A stretch of 11,211 nucleotides of DNA from Actinomycetes bacterium (GTDB lineage Bacteria > Actinomycetota > CALGFH01). A program made the position numbers and the translations under genes. The stretch is from contig JASLIH010000352.1 of the NCBI GenBank assembly GCA_030152105.1, positions 1-11,211 of the forward strand. The letters run 5' to 3'. Shown here piece after piece: positions 10,367-11,211 of this stretch (positions are counted from its first letter, which is position 1; each line of letters starts with the position of its first letter). Below the pieces are notes generated by a model, which was not told where the DNA came from, did not search any database, and was given only the letters and a program-made list of their open reading frames with translations.

Positions 10367-11211
10367 ATGCTGTCGGCGCGGGACGTCGAGGAGGCCCTCA
10401 AGGAGCGGCTGCTGCGTGGCGCCTACCCGCGCGGCGGCGCCCTGCCGTCGGTCAGGGCCCTGGCCGCCGAGCTCGGGACCAGCCCGAGCACGGTCGGCCG
10501 GGCCGTGCAGGAGCTGGCCCGCCAGGGCTGGGTGACGGCGACCAGCCGCCGGGGGGCGGTGGTCCGCCGCGACCTGCCGGCCGGCGAGACCGGCGTGCGT
10601 GACGCCGAGGCGGCCATCCGGCGCCTGGCCGTCCGCTGGCGCCTGGTCGGCGGGGACCGGGCCGAGTTCCAGGAGCTCGTGGCCAGGGTGGCCGACGAGG
10701 TGTTCCAGCCGGCCCCAAGGACCCTGTTCCTGGAGTGCAACCCGGTCGACCTGCAGCAGGGGCTCGAGCAGGTGCAGCGCGAGACCAGCGTCAACGTGGA
10801 GCCGCTGCTGCTGGAGGACGCTGCCGACGGGTCGGGCGAGCTGCTGAAGGACGCCAACGTCCTGCTCACCCCCTACTTCCACCTGGCCGAGGCCCGCGAG
10901 CTGGCTCCCGAGGGGGCCCAGGTGGTGCCGCTGACCTTCGTCGCCTCCCAGGACGCGTTGCGGGCCCTGGTCGAGCTGCCGGCCGACACCCTGGTCGGGG
11001 TGCTGGCCGTCGACGCCCGCTCGCGGCGCCGGCTGGAGGCGATCGTGCAGCAGTACTCGACCGCCTCGACCGTCCTTGGCGCCCTGCTCGACGACTCCGA
11101 GGCCGCGGTCAACCTGGTCGAGGCGGCCGACCTGGTGCTGATCACCAACGCCGCCAACCTGCCCGGCCACCTGGCCGCGCGGGCCAGGCGGGTCGTCCGG
11201 GTCGGCTGGAC
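10367..11211 (+). CDS. GntR-family winged-helix transcriptional regulator, 3'-truncated by the window edge
   Basis: DNA-binding regulator; 281 codons are visible with no stop before the edge. The N-terminus is a GntR-type winged helix: ALKERLLRGAYPRGGALPSVRALAAELGTSPSTVGRAVQELARQGWV (10-56) with the recognition helix around 40-51 and the wing VTATSRRGAVVRR (56-68). A helical linker (78-114) leads to an alpha/beta domain with repeated strands: RTLFLECNPVDL (118-129), VNVEPLLLED (142-151), ANVLLTPYFHLAEAREL (163-179), QVVPLTFVASQDALRAL (185-201), DTLVGVLAVD (207-216) and ADLVLITNAAN (254-264). This suggests a periplasmic-binding-protein-like or receiver-like sensor rather than the UTRA or FCD domains of other GntR proteins; the ligand is unknown. 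The ATG at 10367 or the adjacent GTG at 10364 could start it; AGGTGG at 10351-10356 serves either. A GTG at 10346 is in frame but lacks a site. Probably only a short C-terminus is missing. Confidence 0.85.
   Translation, partial: MLSARDVEEALKERLLRGAYPRGGALPSVRALAAELGTSPSTVGRAVQELARQGWVTATSRRGAVVRRDLPAGETGVRDAEAAIRRLAVRWRLVGGDRAEFQELVARVADEVFQPAPRTLFLECNPVDLQQGLEQVQRETSVNVEPLLLEDAADGSGELLKDANVLLTPYFHLAEARELAPEGAQVVPLTFVASQDALRALVELPADTLVGVLAVDARSRRRLEAIVQQYSTASTVLGALLDDSEAAVNLVEAADLVLITNAANLPGHLAARARRVVRVGW

Noticed and set aside
9487..10401. N-terminal extension of the P-loop gene by 305 codons
   Set aside because: It is antisense to the lipoprotein gene, has low-complexity composition, and a -10 box directly precedes the ATG at 9486.
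1..11211. CRISPR array, tRNA/rRNA, insertion sequence, attachment site or prophage
   Set aside because: No regularly spaced direct repeats, no cloverleaf or rRNA motifs, no transposase or integrase, and no long terminal inverted repeats were seen on either strand.

Overview
The window looks like a chromosomal segment from a very GC-rich actinomycete-type bacterium (Actinomycetota), possibly an uncultured lineage. Three things point there: strong G/C preference at third codon positions; an actinobacterial-style long class II fructose-bisphosphate aldolase and an N-succinylamino acid racemase whose length and active-site numbering match, from memory, the Amycolatopsis enzyme; and several genes whose -10 box sits only 6-8 bases before the start codon, the layout of leaderless transcripts common in this phylum. 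No RNA genes, insertion sequences, CRISPR arrays or prophage genes were seen.

Layout. 1-1885 (+): the 3' part of fructose-bisphosphate aldolase, then an aldo/keto reductase 8 bases later. 2000-3384 (+): an SDR-type oxidoreductase with a substituted active site, then a SIMPL/DUF541 protein 11 bases later. 3438-4049 (+): a stand-alone TOPRIM (OLD-nuclease-like) protein with its own likely leaderless promoter and a less GC-biased codon use. 4003-4761 (-): a class I methyltransferase whose 3' end overlaps the TOPRIM gene tail to tail. 4821-6799 (+): a leaderless two-gene operon, GNAT N-acyltransferase plus N-succinylamino acid racemase, joined by an ATGA overlap. 6827-7897 (-): a secreted streptogrisin/chymotrypsin-like serine protease with a near-consensus promoter in an AT-rich island and a structured leader of about 130 bases. 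8060-9486 (-): a P-loop kinase-like NTPase and a second methyltransferase, coupled by TGATG. 9544-10266 (+): a putative lipoprotein with a Thr/Ser/Pro-rich stalk. 10367-11211 (+): a GntR-type regulator cut by the window end.

How the genes fit together. The clearest functional unit is the acyltransferase/racemase pair. It matches the known route in which a D-amino acid is N-succinylated, racemised to the N-succinyl-L form and then hydrolysed; the hydrolase is not in this window. The kinase/methyltransferase pair is a second translationally coupled unit of unknown substrate. The remaining genes look like ordinary chromosomal metabolism, secretion and regulation. No complete defence or mobile system is present. 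The most unusual items are the TOPRIM-only protein, the SDR lacking the YxxxK dyad, and the regulatory architecture in front of the protease.
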